64,000 nucleotides of DNA from Rhizomys pruinosus (GCA_009823505.1 VZQC01005691.1:2343139-2407138); one strand, 5' to 3'; positions 41,433 through 52,953 are shown, counted from the stretch's first letter. Notes: generated by a model not told the origin, from the letters alone. Numbers and translations: made by a program.

Positions 41433-41490
41433 AAAAATTAAGGTGGAAAGTGGCTGAGGTACCTGATGTTGACCTTTGGTGTGTGCGTGT

Positions 41491-41523
41491 ACACACACAC
41501 ACACACACACACACAGACACACA
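41491..41523. repeat. (CA)n microsatellite
   Basis: About 14 CA units with flanking CAGACACACA, at the 3' end of the split SINE. Confidence 0.95.
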
Positions 41524-41545
41524 TGTGGACTCTCACACACATGAG

Positions 41546-42732
41546 AATACATATATATGCATAGACCACACATATACACAAAATAATATTTGCCACGGGT
41601 GATGATGAAACTTTAGGTGAAAAGGTCAGACTTAATGGTGCATATGATGTGCATAATTAGCTCTATAATCGATTGTTGAACACCTTTGGGTGCTGAGTCC
41701 TCTTGCAAGCACCTACAAGTAGGATCCACATGGACCTCACAGGAAGGTTCCTTTATCCTCCCTGTGTGACACCCAAGGAGACCAGAGTGGTGAGAGATGC
41801 AGGTTCTGGCTGGAGTCTGACCCTGGAAATCTGACTTCAACATACACACATACTCAGACACCTTCATGCTCACACAATTGGAAGGAAATATATAAAATGT
41901 CAACATTAGCTACATTTTAATGGATAATTTCTAGTTTTTCTTTCTTCTATTTTTCTATGCTTTCCAAAATGTGGATAATGTATCTGCCTTCTTTTTCTGA
42001 GGAAAGAAAATGGTATTTGAACAGGAACTTTCATGAGAAGCTTTTGGTTGGGTGTGCATATTTTTCAGTTGGGTGCCTTCCTGCCAACAAAACCCACACT
42101 GATACATACCTTCCTTTGGTGTTGATTTTCTATGGGTCAGCTCGTAGGTAAAAACAGCCGGCTGACCACTTCAGGGTTTCCTGAGAGCTAGCAAAAGGCC
42201 TGATAAGAGATGAGAGGCCCCAGCTCATCCACAACCTGCTACAGCCCCTAGCCACCAGCCCAGATTAGTGGCCAGAAAGCCACATCCGACGCCCTGCAGG
42301 CACCAGTCAGTCCCTTCAAGACCAGAGAACATGGGCTACCCAGAGCATATAAGGCACTCATGAGCAGATGTGGTTTGTAGTAACCTCATTCTCAAGCCTT
42401 TGACACGCTGTTGTCCGATTAAGAAAATGACTTCTCCAAACTGATTAACATGATTCTCACCTTTTACAATCCATATTAGATCATGCAGTATCGTTTCTAA
42501 ACCAGAAATGTTTTGTGTTTTTTTTGTGTGTGTGCTGAAAATACTAAAGAAAAAAATACTATAAGAAGATAAAGGAAATTTTCTGCTTCAAAGTATATTG
42601 TTAAAAAAGTATATCTTTAATATTTCCAAGTACGCTAAAAATAAAATGATTTCAAACTGTGGGAAAAAAAAAAGAAAACGATGTCTCAAGTTTGTGTTCA
42701 GTTTTTAAGGTTATGGACTCTCAAGAAAATCT
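41546..42732. other. Unassigned sequence
   Basis: No gene recognised. AT-rich from 42430 onwards with several A-runs. Confidence 0.45.
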
Positions 42733-43050
42733 TCCCTCTCCTCCTCCTCCTCCTCCTCCTCCTCCTCTTCCTCCTCTTCCTCTTCCTCTTCCTCCTCTTT
42801 CTCCTTCTCTTCCCCCTCCTCCTCCTCTTCCTCTTCCTTCTCTTTTTCTCTTCCTCCTCCTCCTCTTTCTTCTTCCTCCTCTTCCTTTTTTCCTCCTCCT
42901 CTTCCTCCTCTTCTCTTCCTCCTCCTCCTCTTCCTCCTCTTCCTCCTCCTCTTCCTCCTCTTCCTCCTCCTCTTCCTCCTCTTCCTCTTTCTCCTCCTCC
43001 TCCTCTTCCTTTCCCTCCTCTTTTTCCTCCTCCTACTCTTTCCCTTAATG
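42733..43050. repeat. 318-bp polypyrimidine tract, (TCC/TTCC)n
   Basis: Almost pure C/T on the plus strand, built from TCC and TTCC units of variable order. Long frames of Pro/Leu/Ser here are artefacts of the repeat. Such a tract can form triplex (H-DNA). Confidence 0.95.
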
Positions 43051-43070
43051 ATTCTAACTCAATATTCTTC

Positions 43071-44164
43071 TTTTTTTATCTTTATTGATTCTTTGAGAAT
43101 TTTATTTTTTTATTTTTTTCTGCTTCCTTATTTTATTATTATTTTTTTCACATAAATTTATTTTTATTTTTTTAACAAATCTAGACCCGTGTTCCCGCCC
43201 ATTCCCCCACCCCGCCAGAGCCCATGCATTCTGCCAAACATGCTTTTCATCTCTTTCTCAGTCTTTCTCAATATTCTCCATGAGGAAGTTGACTGTTTTG
43301 AGCAGAAGTTCACTGTTTCAGTCAGTTCTTTGATGCAGTCCTTTCTGTTGTTGTTGTTTCCAATATGCATACGCCCAACTGCTTTGTACAGAAGCTCAGG
43401 GGGCCCTACACAAGAAATACTTACAACTGGGTAATTGGCACTAGCATCCACAGATGAGGGATACCATTCGTCGTTTGTTTTTCTGGGACTGTGTTACTTC
43501 ACTCAGCATGATGTCCTCTAGCTCCAGCCATTTTCCTGCAAAGCTCGTGATGTCGTCTTTCTTTACTGCTGCATAGAACTCCATTGTGTAGATGTACCAC
43601 ATTTTCTCTATCCACTCGTCAGTTGAGGGGCATTTAGGTTGGTTCCAGCTCTTTGCTATTGTGAAGAGAGCTGAAATAAACATGGCCGTGCATGTATCTC
43701 TGTGGTGGCGTAAGTCTTGAGGGTACATGCCCAGGAGTGGTATGGCTGGGTCGGGTGGCAAGTTCATTCCAAGTCTTCCAAGGGTTCTCCACACTGCTTT
43801 CCATAGTGGCTGTACGAGTTTACATTCCCACCAGCAGTGGATGAGTGTTCCCCTTTCCCCACAACCTCTCCAGCACTTGGTATCATTTGTTTTCTTGATC
43901 CTAGCCAGTCTTATTGGAGTAAGATGATATCTTAAAGTGGTTTTCATTTGCATTTCCTTAATGATTAGTGATGTTGAACAGTTCTTGAGGTGTTTCTCAG
44001 ACATCTCTAATTCCTCACTTGTGAAGTCTCTGTTCAGTTCTTTGCTCCATCTATTGAGTGGGTCATTTGTTTTCTTTTTTCTTTGTTTTTTGAGTAGTTT
44101 ATATGTTCTGGAAATCAATGCTTTGTCAGATGTATCTGCAGTGAAGGTTTCCTCCCACTCTGTG
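43071..44164 (-). mobile_element. 5'-truncated L1 with ORF2 C-terminal end
   Basis: Minus-strand L1. The open frame covers the last 240 or so residues of ORF2 protein, with ISRTYKLLKKQRKKK, WWECKLVQPLWKAVW, PAIPLLGMYPQDL, TDEWIEKMWYIYTMEFYAAV and FAGKWLELEDIMLSEVTQSQ in order, followed by about 370 bp of 3' UTR and an A-rich tail (T-rich at 43071). It has no endonuclease or reverse-transcriptase part, so it is dead. A 12-bp duplication, TCAATATTCTTC (43059-43070 and 44165-44176), marks both ends. The open frame suggests it is younger than the other L1 pieces. Confidence 0.93.
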
Positions 44165-44179
44165 TCAATATTCTTCAAT

Positions 44180-45338
44180 ATGAATAATCACACCCAGAAG
44201 CTTTACCTGGGACTCATTAAGGGAGGTGTGTGGAATGGCTTGGTCAGGTGCTAGCTAGTATGGGCACTCCAATACCCTGAGCGCATTGCCCACAAAACAC
44301 ATGATCATGCAGTTCACATGCACAGGCATGTTCACATGCACACTGTGCACCTGGCCACCACATGTGACCGACCGGTCTCAGTCCCAGTAAGTTTACTGGA
44401 TACAGATCTCTGTGAAGAATCACAAATAGCAGGCAAACATGAACTGCATGTTGATACAGCTCCTGGTCACCCAGGGTGGATGGTGAGTCACAGGTAGAAC
44501 TGGGAGTTAGAGCCTGAGACTCCTAGTGACCATGGAATTAGAGCCGTGCTGTCTTGTCCTTAATTCCTATTGGCTTGAAGCATCTGCTCTCATATCTTGC
44601 CCTGGGAAACTGAGCATCGATCAGGGAATGCTCTCTGATATACTGAAGAGGCTGCCCTGTGTGCCAATCCTGAACCCAAGTTTGGCCTTGACACTCAGAT
44701 GGCTGATGCCACGGGTCACAGAAGGTCAAATCGGGCATAGCTTCCACTTTCCTTCCACATTGAAGAATCTTGAGGAAGAATCTTTCTGCCCACGCATTCC
44801 GTTGGTGGACGGCCCTCTGGATTTATCTCCACACCTATTGGCACTGTGGGCTTCCTTCCTAACAGCCCTTGATGATAAGGACGTGGTCCCAGGAGCAGAA
44901 CCCTTGTACTACAAAGTCCGGATGGTGCTTTTCCCAAGTTAAGTCTATGGCTGAGTAGGACTGGAAGCCTGTGTTAAATTCCACAAATGAGCCAGCGCCT
45001 CCCACCCCTGGGGGGATATGTGTGGAAACAGGGGGGACAATCACAGTTTCCACGAAGGTCCCCACTAGTAGCATGAGTAACAACTTGCTGTTACCTGTGC
45101 CAGGCAGCACTAGTGCCAGGGCAGCAGGGACACACCCTTCTGGGGCCACACCCTCTACTGGGACCGGCCCTCGTCAGGGTCACCTATTATTGGATATTAT
45201 ACTTGTTATTATGGAATGTTCTACAAACAGCAGTCTTGGCTCTCATCCCTCTAGAACATTCATCCTATGTCTCTACCCTGTTATTTACTTTAACACATTA
45301 TTTTTTGCACTTCAGGTCTTTAATCATCGGCTACGGAG
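44180..45338. other. Unique sequence, no gene seen
   Basis: A 138-codon open frame at 44526-44942 has no features I recognise and is overlapped by open frames on the other strand, so I do not call it. Confidence 0.5.
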
Positions 45339-45339
45339 A

Positions 45340-45442
45340 CAAGCCCCATGATGGGCTCCTGCACGTAGTCTCAGCTACTCTGAGGAAGGACGAACCTACG
45401 TTTGAGACCAGCTTGAGAAATACAGTGAGATGCTGCCTTAAA
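45340..45442 (+). mobile_element. Old 7SL-derived monomer (proto-B1/FAM-like)
   Basis: GGGCTCCTGCACGTAGTCTC, AGCTACTCTGAGGAAGGAC, GTTTGAGACCAGCTTGAGAA and CAGTGAGATGCTGCCTTAAA follow 7SL/Alu-like order and keep the AGCTACTC-GAG block that ordinary B1s in this window lack. Confidence 0.6.
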
Positions 45443-45453
45443 AGCCAATACAG

Positions 45454-45683
45454 GGGGCTGGAGAGATGGCCTAGCGGTTAAGAGCACCGACTGCTCTTGC
45501 AGAGGACCCGGGTTCAATCCCCAGCACCCACATGGCGGCTGAGAACTGTCTATAACTCCAATTCCAGGAGAACTCCAGCTCCAGGGGAATCTGAGACCCT
45601 CTTCTGACCTCCGCGGCATTGCACGACACGGGTGCACAGACAGTACACTCATACACATACAGAAATAAATAAAATTAAAAAAA
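45454..45683 (+). mobile_element. B2 SINE, 17-bp-duplication type
   Basis: Full length and well preserved, with AACTCCAATTCCAGGAG followed by AACTCCAGCTCCAGGGG. It lacks the CAACCTACATG segment before the tail. A GGTTCAATCCC B box is present. Confidence 0.96.
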
Positions 45684-45712
45684 AGCAAATACAAAACCAC
45701 TGATCATATTGT

Positions 45713-45952
45713 TTTTTTATTTTATTTATTTCCGTATGTGTATGAATGTACTGTCTGCATGCAGGTTTGTGCACCCGTGTCGTGCAACGCCGCAGAGGTC
45801 AGAAGAGGGTGTCGGATTCCCCTGGAACTGGAGTTCTCCTGGAATTGGAGTTACAGACGGTTCTCAGCCACCATGTGGGTGCTGGGGATCGAACCCGGGT
45901 CCTCTGCAAGAGCAGTCAGTGCTCTTAACCGCTAGGCCATCTCTCTAGCCCC
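45713..45952 (-). mobile_element. B2 SINE, 17-bp-duplication type
   Basis: Same subtype, opposite orientation, about 30 bp from its neighbour. Target duplication CACTGATCATATTGT / CACTAATCATATTGT (45698-45712 and 45953-45967). Confidence 0.96.
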
Positions 45953-45967
45953 CACTAATCATATTGT

Positions 45968-47470
45968 AAGGCCCCATTTTCCCCCTCACTGAAGAGAAAG
46001 GATCGGCTCCTTCCTAATCTTCCTGTCTCTGTCACATGCATCCTTTGTGTCACCAACATTGTGAACAATAAGTACTCATTAAACAGAATGATGCTTCTTT
46101 TCCTGAAACTGAAACTTCCGTTTTCCCATTCACACTACTTTTTCACAGGTACTAATGAACCCCAGGATCCAACTCTTCTGTCCTGTCTTAGATGTCTACT
46201 CAGTTTCATCTCTCTGAAGACCCTTCCTCATGCCTTGACTCTCCATGCCCAGCTCATGGCTGTGACTAGAACCTTCTCTCATCTTGGACTTCCTGGGTGT
46301 GCCCCAGGGCCCTTCTTTCATGGTCATCTCCATGGGTGTGGCCAGCGGACTGCCCTACCTTGCTGGGAACTAGGTGAATGGTTTCGGTGAGTGCATGTGT
46401 CTGCCAGCTTCTGGAGCTGCTCTGGAGGTGCCCGAAGGCACTCACTACAGAATCCCAGGTCTCTGGAGATCTACAGGTTTCTATGCTAACGAGGCACTAA
46501 AATTCCATAGAGAATCAGCATGTGGTCTCATTCATTTGTGCTGAACTCTGTGAGGTCTTCCTATCTGGGAATGAACTAAGCCTTCAGTTCACTGACATTT
46601 CTGTTGACTTCTTGGTGCTGGCTTCTTCCTTCTCTCTTTGGGCCTTCTCTGAAATACCCATTTGGGCCTGTCTTGGCCCCCTTACCGTCTCTCCTGTTGA
46701 TCTTGCTGTCATTTACCTGAGCTTCCTTCACCTGTCTGCTCCTGTGACCTTTTCCCCATCACTGGGAGGGACCCTCTGTGCTTGTTTTGTGTGCTCTGAT
46801 GTGAGCACGGCATTTTACCCACTTTCCATAGCGGCGGTGCCATCTCAGGCAACGACCCTAAGGTTTTTTCCCATATAGCTCCTACTTCCTTCAAAATGCC
46901 ATAGTGCATGCTTTTCACTCCTGTTATACCTGTATTCCATCTGCTAAGGTGATTGAACAGTTGTCTGTCTGCATCTCAGAACTTGACTGGTCAGCTGGCA
47001 GAGGTTCTGGGCTTGTTTGAGGATTGGCCTCAGCCTCTAGGGCACAGACGGGCCCACAGCTTCTGTGTGTCCTCATACCCCAGCTCTGCTTGGATGACCT
47101 GGGCTAAGCTTAGAAGCTTTGCCTTGAGGTGTGTAGAGAGTCAGACCCCTTGGGAGCAGTGCTTCCAGGCTGCAGGCCTGGGGAGAGGCCTGGCCACCTG
47201 ACGGCTCTAAGTGTGGCTGCTGGGACCCCAGACTTCTCACCCCTGCCCTAGGGTTCCAGGGCTCTGGGTCTCTGGGCTCACAGGAGGCTGCTCCTGATTC
47301 TTCACTGGCTTCTCCGTTCTGGGCTCTCCTCTTTGTTCTCCACTTGTGCAATTTTATTTAACAAAAATCTCTGTAATGTAATAGAGTTTTAGGAGAAAAC
47401 AAAAGTAGATCAGGTTTTTCTATTTTTACCTGTTAGTTTTAACATTAAAAATACAATATCTGTATTTTTT
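45968..47470. other. Unique sequence, no gene seen
   Basis: No clear interspersed element or exon in 1.5 kb. A 118-codon frame at 46522-46878 has no familiar domain. Confidence 0.5.
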
Positions 47471-47479
47471 ACATCAATT

Positions 47480-48290
47480 ATTCTTTGAGAATTTCATACA
47501 TGCATATAATATTTTTTTTGTCTTTTTGAGACAGGGTCTCTCTGCTGTAGCCCCAGCTGTCCTAGAACTCTCTCTGTAGACCAGGCTGGCCTTGAACTCA
47601 CAAAGATCCACCTGCCTCTGCCTCCCAAGTGCTAGGATTAAAGGCGTGTGCCACCATGCCCGGCTCATGATGTATTTTGATCATATTACCATCATTCCTC
47701 CCTCCAACTTTTCCCAGATCTTCCCTCTGCTTCCTACCTCTCCCAATTTCATGTCCTGTTTTTTTTTTTTTTGTTTTTTTTTTTATGACCCACGGAGTCC
47801 AATTTGTGCTGCCTGTGTACTCCTGCATGTGTGACACCCGCTGGAACACGACTGACCTACTGGAGGGGGGACACCCTTAAAGAAAACTGAGTTTCTCTAT
47901 CCCAGAAACCATCAGTAGTCAATAGGTCCTCAGCTAGAGTTGGGGGCTTGTGAGCCCCTCCCCTCCAAGCTGGAATGTTGACTGGCCTGATCTTGTGGAG
48001 GTCTACGGTGAACAATCACAGCTGCTGCAAGTTCATGAGTGCAGTCACCCTGCTGCGTACAGAAGCCACTGTGTTGCTCCGACCCTCCCTGATCTCTGGC
48101 TCTTACAATCTTTCTGGCTCTTCTGAGATGGTCCCTGAGCACTGAGGGGAGGGATTGTGATAGAAATGTCTCATTTGTGGCTGAGGAGCCCATGACACTC
48201 ATTCTTTGCACTTCGGCCAGTTGTGAGTTTCTGTGTCTGACAACATTTTTATTACTTTATTCAACCCTTAGCCAGACATTTAATAAAAGC
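47480..48290 (-). mobile_element. Rodent L1 3' UTR, reverse orientation
   Basis: TTCTTTGAGAATTTCATACA, the same terminus as the L1 at 43.1 kb, then after a B1: ATGTATTTTGATCATATTAC, TCCCAGAAACCATCAGTAGT, CAATCACAGCTGCTGCAAGT, CTCTTACAATCTTTCTGGC and GATGGTCCCTGAGCACTGAG, standard rodent L1 3' UTR antisense text. Confidence 0.8.
47513..47664 (-). mobile_element. B1 SINE
   Basis: TTTGTCTTTTTGAGACAGGG to GTGCCACCATGCCCGGC, within the L1 3' UTR. Confidence 0.95.
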
Positions 48291-50548
48291 AGTTCACTCT
48301 GTTCTGTGCCATGTTCTAGAAGCTTCTAGACCTTCTTGCTTTGCTTGCATACTTTTTCCTTGGCTCCCTCAGGCTCTTGGGCCTAAAGGTCCAGCCATTC
48401 CATCTGTCTGAGAAGACTTCCACTTGGCTTTCTGCAGCAGGGGGTCCGTGAACTCATGTTAAATGAACTCATTGTGTAAAACTCCAGGGTATTAAGGTAA
48501 GTCAAGGCCAACCTTGTCTAGGGGCTTCAGGGAAGCAAACACAAATGTCAATGCCATGGAGACACATTCTTCAGACATACCATATCTTTATTTTGGAGGC
48601 CTGCATCTGGAGCCATTGGTGGCCCTGTGTGCTCTGAGGGTACGGCTGATGGCGGGAAAGATTGCACTGAGATAACGAAAGCGGGGCAGGGAAACAGCTG
48701 AGCTCTGCTAGAGTGGGTCTTTCTGCATCTTCGTCTACCCACCATGCTTCAAGAGCAATGAGAAAACGGCCCTTCAGCCTGTGCTTCACAGGCAGCCAGC
48801 AGAGACCCTCAGTGGGCCAGGGTGGAAGCAGCAGGCAGGGCCTCTCTTTTATCTGCACTGGCAGCTGCTCTCAAACTCTGGGGCTCACCTGTGGGAACAG
48901 TCTTTGGGCATGTCTCTCCTGTGCCAGCCAGGAGCCACCATTTTAACATGGGTGTACATGGTTATCTGGTGAGAGGTCGTGAGGCTTGAACTGCTGAGTC
49001 CCACTGGCCCCACAAGGTCCTATGAGCCTGTGTTGGTGGCTTCTGGTGTCACTAGAGTTTCACTGGCATCCCGATCCCTTGCATTCCTCTCCAACAATTT
49101 CTCCCACCTTTTGGGAGCTGGCTCTCATTTCTTTGGGGTCAATGGTAACCCCATTGATCCATTCTGTTGTCACGGATCAGGCAGCAGAGAGATGTAAGGA
49201 AAGGCTGTGATTTAGGGTTCCAGAGGGAAGAATGACACCTGCTTATTTGGACGTGACAAATAAGCGCCTCAGCTGGCCGGTCACTGCACTTGCTACCTCG
49301 CAAATCAAGCGTCCCTTAGTTCCTGCTGTTGCCTCATGGCCAGATGGGCAAATGGACCCAGAAAGTGGCAGACAGCTTCCCTGGGAGCAGGCCTGGACAT
49401 CTCAGGGACAGCCAGCTGCCACCTGCCTGTTAGGGTCTCTAAACACAGGGCTTCTCCCCAAGCAGGGACCCGGAAGTGGGTGGAAAGCTCTAGACTCCCT
49501 GCCAGCTGTGGCCACGGGACATGATGGGTTATACTTAGCTCTCAGATGGCAGCTACCGCCACAGGAGACACCGTGTGGGCCCTGCTAGGGATCTGCTCCA
49601 GCTATGGGAGCGAGAGTGGGGGAACTGATTGGACCCCTGAAGCTGCCCTACGTCTGTGTGACCTCCTGTGAGCAGCAGAGCAGAAACAGAGATGTCATTG
49701 CTCCCGAAGTGTCTGACAGTGTGCATCCCCACACCCTGCACACAGGACTGGACAGTCTGAAATGACTATAGTAAGGTGGGAATGACCGGACCACATATTA
49801 ACTTGCTAATCGATTTAAACCTGGCTGAACTCCAGAAAAGATGAGAGCTAAGTCCCATTAGGAAAAATGCAGAAAATAAGTGAAAAAAAAAAAGAGACAG
49901 TGTGAAAATGAGGCTCAAAACCAGGGGAAACAGGATGGGTGAGCAGATTATGATACACATGATTGGTCTGAAAGCTGACAGGTGAGGAACACTCGGGCCA
50001 CATGGTTGGGGGAAGGACACTGCTCTGTCCTTGGAGGAATGTCCTGTGGGACTCCGGGTATTGTAGATTGTCCCCAAGCCCAGGCAGATGCATATGGGCC
50101 ACCCGCTTAGTTCAGGAGGGCAGGACTTCCTGTGGGAGCCAAGCTGTGGCACTGCATGTCCCTGCTCTGGGTACAGGCTTCCTGGGGATCTACCACCTGT
50201 GCTTGTCCCTGAGCCCATGTGGAGGGGCAAGGCATGTTCAAGAACACCTAATGGCCACGGCATGATTTATCATGGCCTCTTCTTTGTGTTTTGCGATGTG
50301 GCTGTTTCAGAGAGCTGCCTGCAGACACAGTGGAAATGACCTCTGTGAGCAGGTAGGCTCTGGGTAGGTGGTGAGGACTGCGACACTCTTCACTGGCGCC
50401 ATGTAGGAATGAACACCTACCACTCTTTGAAGATCCAGGGATGAGCTGGGTCAGGAAAACCTGTTACTCCAGACCTTAGCTGCTTGGCACGTGTGCAATC
50501 TCAATGACTTTAAACCAACTTTCAAAATGGCCTGTGCCTCTTGGAGAA

Positions 50549-50555
<7 letters not shown>
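48291..50555. other. Unique sequence, no gene seen
   Basis: About 2.3 kb of moderately GC-rich sequence without recognised elements. Several 60-165-codon frames overlap on both strands and none resembles a known protein. Confidence 0.5.

Positions 50556-50617
<62 letters not shown>
50556..50617. repeat. (TC)n microsatellite
   Basis: About 30 TC units. Confidence 0.97.
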
Positions 50618-50619
<2 letters not shown>

Positions 50620-50749
50620 TCTGCATATTGTGGTGCATTGTATGGAGGCACATATTGTTGACGTTCAATGTCATCTTTAGTTTCTTTCCACCTTATAAAT
50701 AGACTGCCTGGACAGCAAAGCCTGGGTGGGAGTGGGGGGCTCCTGTGTC

Positions 50750-50801
50750 CATCTCCGCAGTGCTGGGATTATACTCATCTCCGCAGTGTTGGGATTATAC
50801 T
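50750..50801. repeat. 26-bp tandem duplication
   Basis: CATCTCCGCAGTGCTGGGAT plus TATACT, twice (50750-50775 and 50776-50801), one substitution. Confidence 0.95.
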
Positions 50802-50827
50802 CATGTGTTGCTTTTCTCAGCTTTTTA

Positions 50828-51072
50828 AAAAAATTTTATTTATTTATTTATTTCCTATGTGTATGAATGTACTGTCTGCATGTAGGTTTGTGCACCCATG
50901 TCGTGCAATGCCACAGAGGTCAGAAGAGGGTGTCGGATTCCCCTGGAACTGGAGTTCTTCTGGAATTGGAGTTACAGACGGTTCTCAGCTGCCATGTGGG
51001 TGCTGGGGATTGAACCTGGGTCCTCTGCAAGAGCAGTCGGCGCTCTTAACCACTAGGCTATCTCTCCAGCCC
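50828..51072 (-). mobile_element. B2 SINE, 17-bp-duplication type
   Basis: Contains TTCTTCTGGAATTGGAGTTA after CTGGAACTGGAG. A perfect 19-bp target duplication, TGCTTTTCTCAGCTTTTTA, lies at 50809-50827 and 51073-51091, so insertion is recent. Confidence 0.97.
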
Positions 51073-51093
51073 TGCTTTTCTCAGCTTTTTACA

Positions 51094-51148
51094 AGGGGAT
51101 CTGAACTCAGGTCCTGCTGCTTGTGCAGCAAGCACTTTCTTGCCCAGA
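51094..51148 (-). mobile_element. tRNA-SINE head relic
   Basis: ATCTGAACTCAGGTCCTGCT and GCAGCAAGCACTTTCTTGCC resemble the reversed tRNA-like head of B3/B4-type SINEs. Confidence 0.5.
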
Positions 51149-51149
51149 A

Positions 51150-52162
51150 TCTTAAAAAAAAAAGTTACTAGGGTAATGTTTTATACACTATAAATATTTG
51201 GTCTGGGTCTGTCTGGGGGCTCATAAACCCCTTCTTCCTATTTTGTTTTACTTTTCTTTGTTACTTATTAAAGAAAATTATCTTTTTACAATCCAATAGG
51301 AAGGAAGAGACTACTATAATGCTAATCTCATCTCCCAGGAGCAGAGAGTCAGTGATGGATGATGGTCAGGGGTGGAGAGTCAGGTCATGTGGTAACTCTG
51401 GAAATTATTCAGCAGCAGCATGGCCAGCCCTGTCATTGGCAGGGTGGTCCTTCTTCAGACACTGGCCAATGCACCTGCACTAGTTTCCCCAAGAACACGG
51501 AAGGGGAAGCTTCCGTTTTTTTCTTTGAAAGGGGAAGCTGGGATAGATCCTGGGTGTTTTTAGAGAATTGATTGTTTCTGCTTTCCTAGAAATAGCTCTC
51601 TGCGGGTGGGACAGTCAGTGGGGCCCAGGGACACTCACAACAGGAAAGTCCCACTGCTCAGACTTCTGATTAGGCCTAGAATTTTGGCTAAATATTCCCT
51701 CACAAATAAATACAGGGTTTTTTTGTTTTTTTTTTTGTCTATTTCTTGCATTAGAGTTGGAACAGGAGAATAATGTTGTTATTTTTTAATATTTTCTTTT
51801 AAGAGAATCAGTCTTTAAAAAGGAATCAGTCTCACAGAACTTTATTTTCTGGGGGGGGGGGTCCTGTAGTTAGTCAGTCCCATCCATAGAAAAATAAGAT
51901 TAGAAGCCAGTGGCCACTGTGAAAAGTCCCCAGGGAGACTCTGCAAACTCTTGACTGTCTACCACAGGCATGGCCGGGTGTCCCCTGAAACACCATTAGT
52001 GCTCCATTTGGCCTTAGCAGGGTTTTCAAGGCTACAAGAAGCTGAACTCTAATTTTATCATGTACCCCGGCTGAACAGCAAGGCACAGTCTAACTCAAAC
52101 ATTTGGAAGAATGGGCTTCAGGAATAGTTCGAACCAACAGCAATCCCCTGATCTTGGTTTTT

Positions 52163-52166
<4 letters not shown>
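51150..52166. other. Unassigned sequence
   Basis: No gene. Includes an 11-base G-run at 51852-51862 and A/T-rich stretches around 51720 and 51780. Confidence 0.45.
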
Positions 52167-52167
<1 letters not shown>

Positions 52168-52199
<32 letters not shown>

Positions 52200-52316
52200 C
52201 TCAGGAGCTGGAGTTACATGCAGTTGTGAGCTGCCTTACATGGTGGCTGGGAATTGAACTTGGGTTATCTGGAAGAGCAACAAACGTTCTTAACCACTGA
52301 ACCATCACTCCAGATA
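52168..52316 (-). mobile_element. (TC)n plus old B2/B3-type SINE
   Basis: A TC run (52168-52196), then GGAGCTGGAGTTACATGCAG, GGTGGCTGGGAATTGAACTT and CCATCACTCCAG, a 3'-truncated old element. Confidence 0.8.
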
Positions 52317-52798
52317 TTGATCTTGTTTTTTTTTTTTTTTTCTTTTTTTTAATCTTTGTGTCCTCTTGTCCTCTGTTATCCTGAGATTGGTTTCCTCACC
52401 AGTCAAGTGGTTTCTGACAAAGCATGGGTCATGCGTGAGAAGGTGCTGGCCCCAGAAGCCAGAACTGAGGGTAGTCTCATGGGACTATCTTTGGCCAGAT
52501 ATCCAGCCACAGTGACACTGGAAGCAGGGGACACCATGTGCTTGGCAGTACCTCAGGAGTCAGAGCTGGGGCCAGGGCCTTGAAAACACCAAGGCTATGC
52601 TGGAGAGCAAAGTGGGGGGAAGGGGCGCTGTGCTTGGTATGAGAATGCTTCCGGTCCTGCATGTTGCTCTGAAATCGGACAAAACAAAATTTATGAAGGA
52701 TCTAATTCTAAAAAAATTCAGACATGCAGAAAGATTGAAATAATTCCTTTCTGAACACGTATGTATTGCCTGAATCCTATAGTTAACTTCCCTGTTTT
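52317..52798. other. Unassigned sequence
   Basis: T-rich start (52326-52351), then mixed sequence with no gene recognised. Confidence 0.4.
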
Positions 52799-52953
52799 CT
52801 TTTTTTTTTTTTGTCTTTTTGAGACAGGGTGTCCTTGTAGCCCCAGCTGTCCTGGAACTCACTCTGTAAACCAGGCTGGCCTTGAACTCACAAAGATCCA
52901 CCTGCTTCTGCCTCCTGAGTGCTAGGATTAAAGGCGGGTACCACCACACCTGG
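52799..52953 (-). mobile_element. B1 SINE
   Basis: TTTTTTTTTTTTGTCTTTTTGAG to ACCACCACACCTGGC. Flanks TAACTTCCCTGTT / TAACTTTCCTGTT. Confidence 0.95.

Larger units (their letters stand above)
40474..41545 (+). mobile_element. B4/RSINE1-type SINE split by an L1 insertion
   Basis: The 5' part (40474-40646) has a tRNA-like head (TTGAGGAAATGGATTGCTTG, ATATCCCCAGCAC) and a B1-related body (GCTAGGTGTGGTGACAGATT, GAGAGACTGTCTCAAAAATT). Its 3' part resumes after the L1 at 41433 (AAGGTGGAAAGTGGCTGAGG, TGATGTTGACCTTTGG) and runs into a CA repeat (41491-41523). Confidence 0.75.

Noticed and set aside
42659..43088. Pro/Leu- or Ser-rich open frames of about 130 codons
   Set aside because: They are translations of the polypyrimidine tract.
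44526..44942. 138-codon open frame
   Set aside because: No recognisable motif, and overlapping antisense frames of similar length; not supported as a gene.
49766..50263. 165-codon open frame, minus strand
   Set aside because: Low-complexity Phe/Leu/Ser stretches and no known similarity; frames are open on both strands here.
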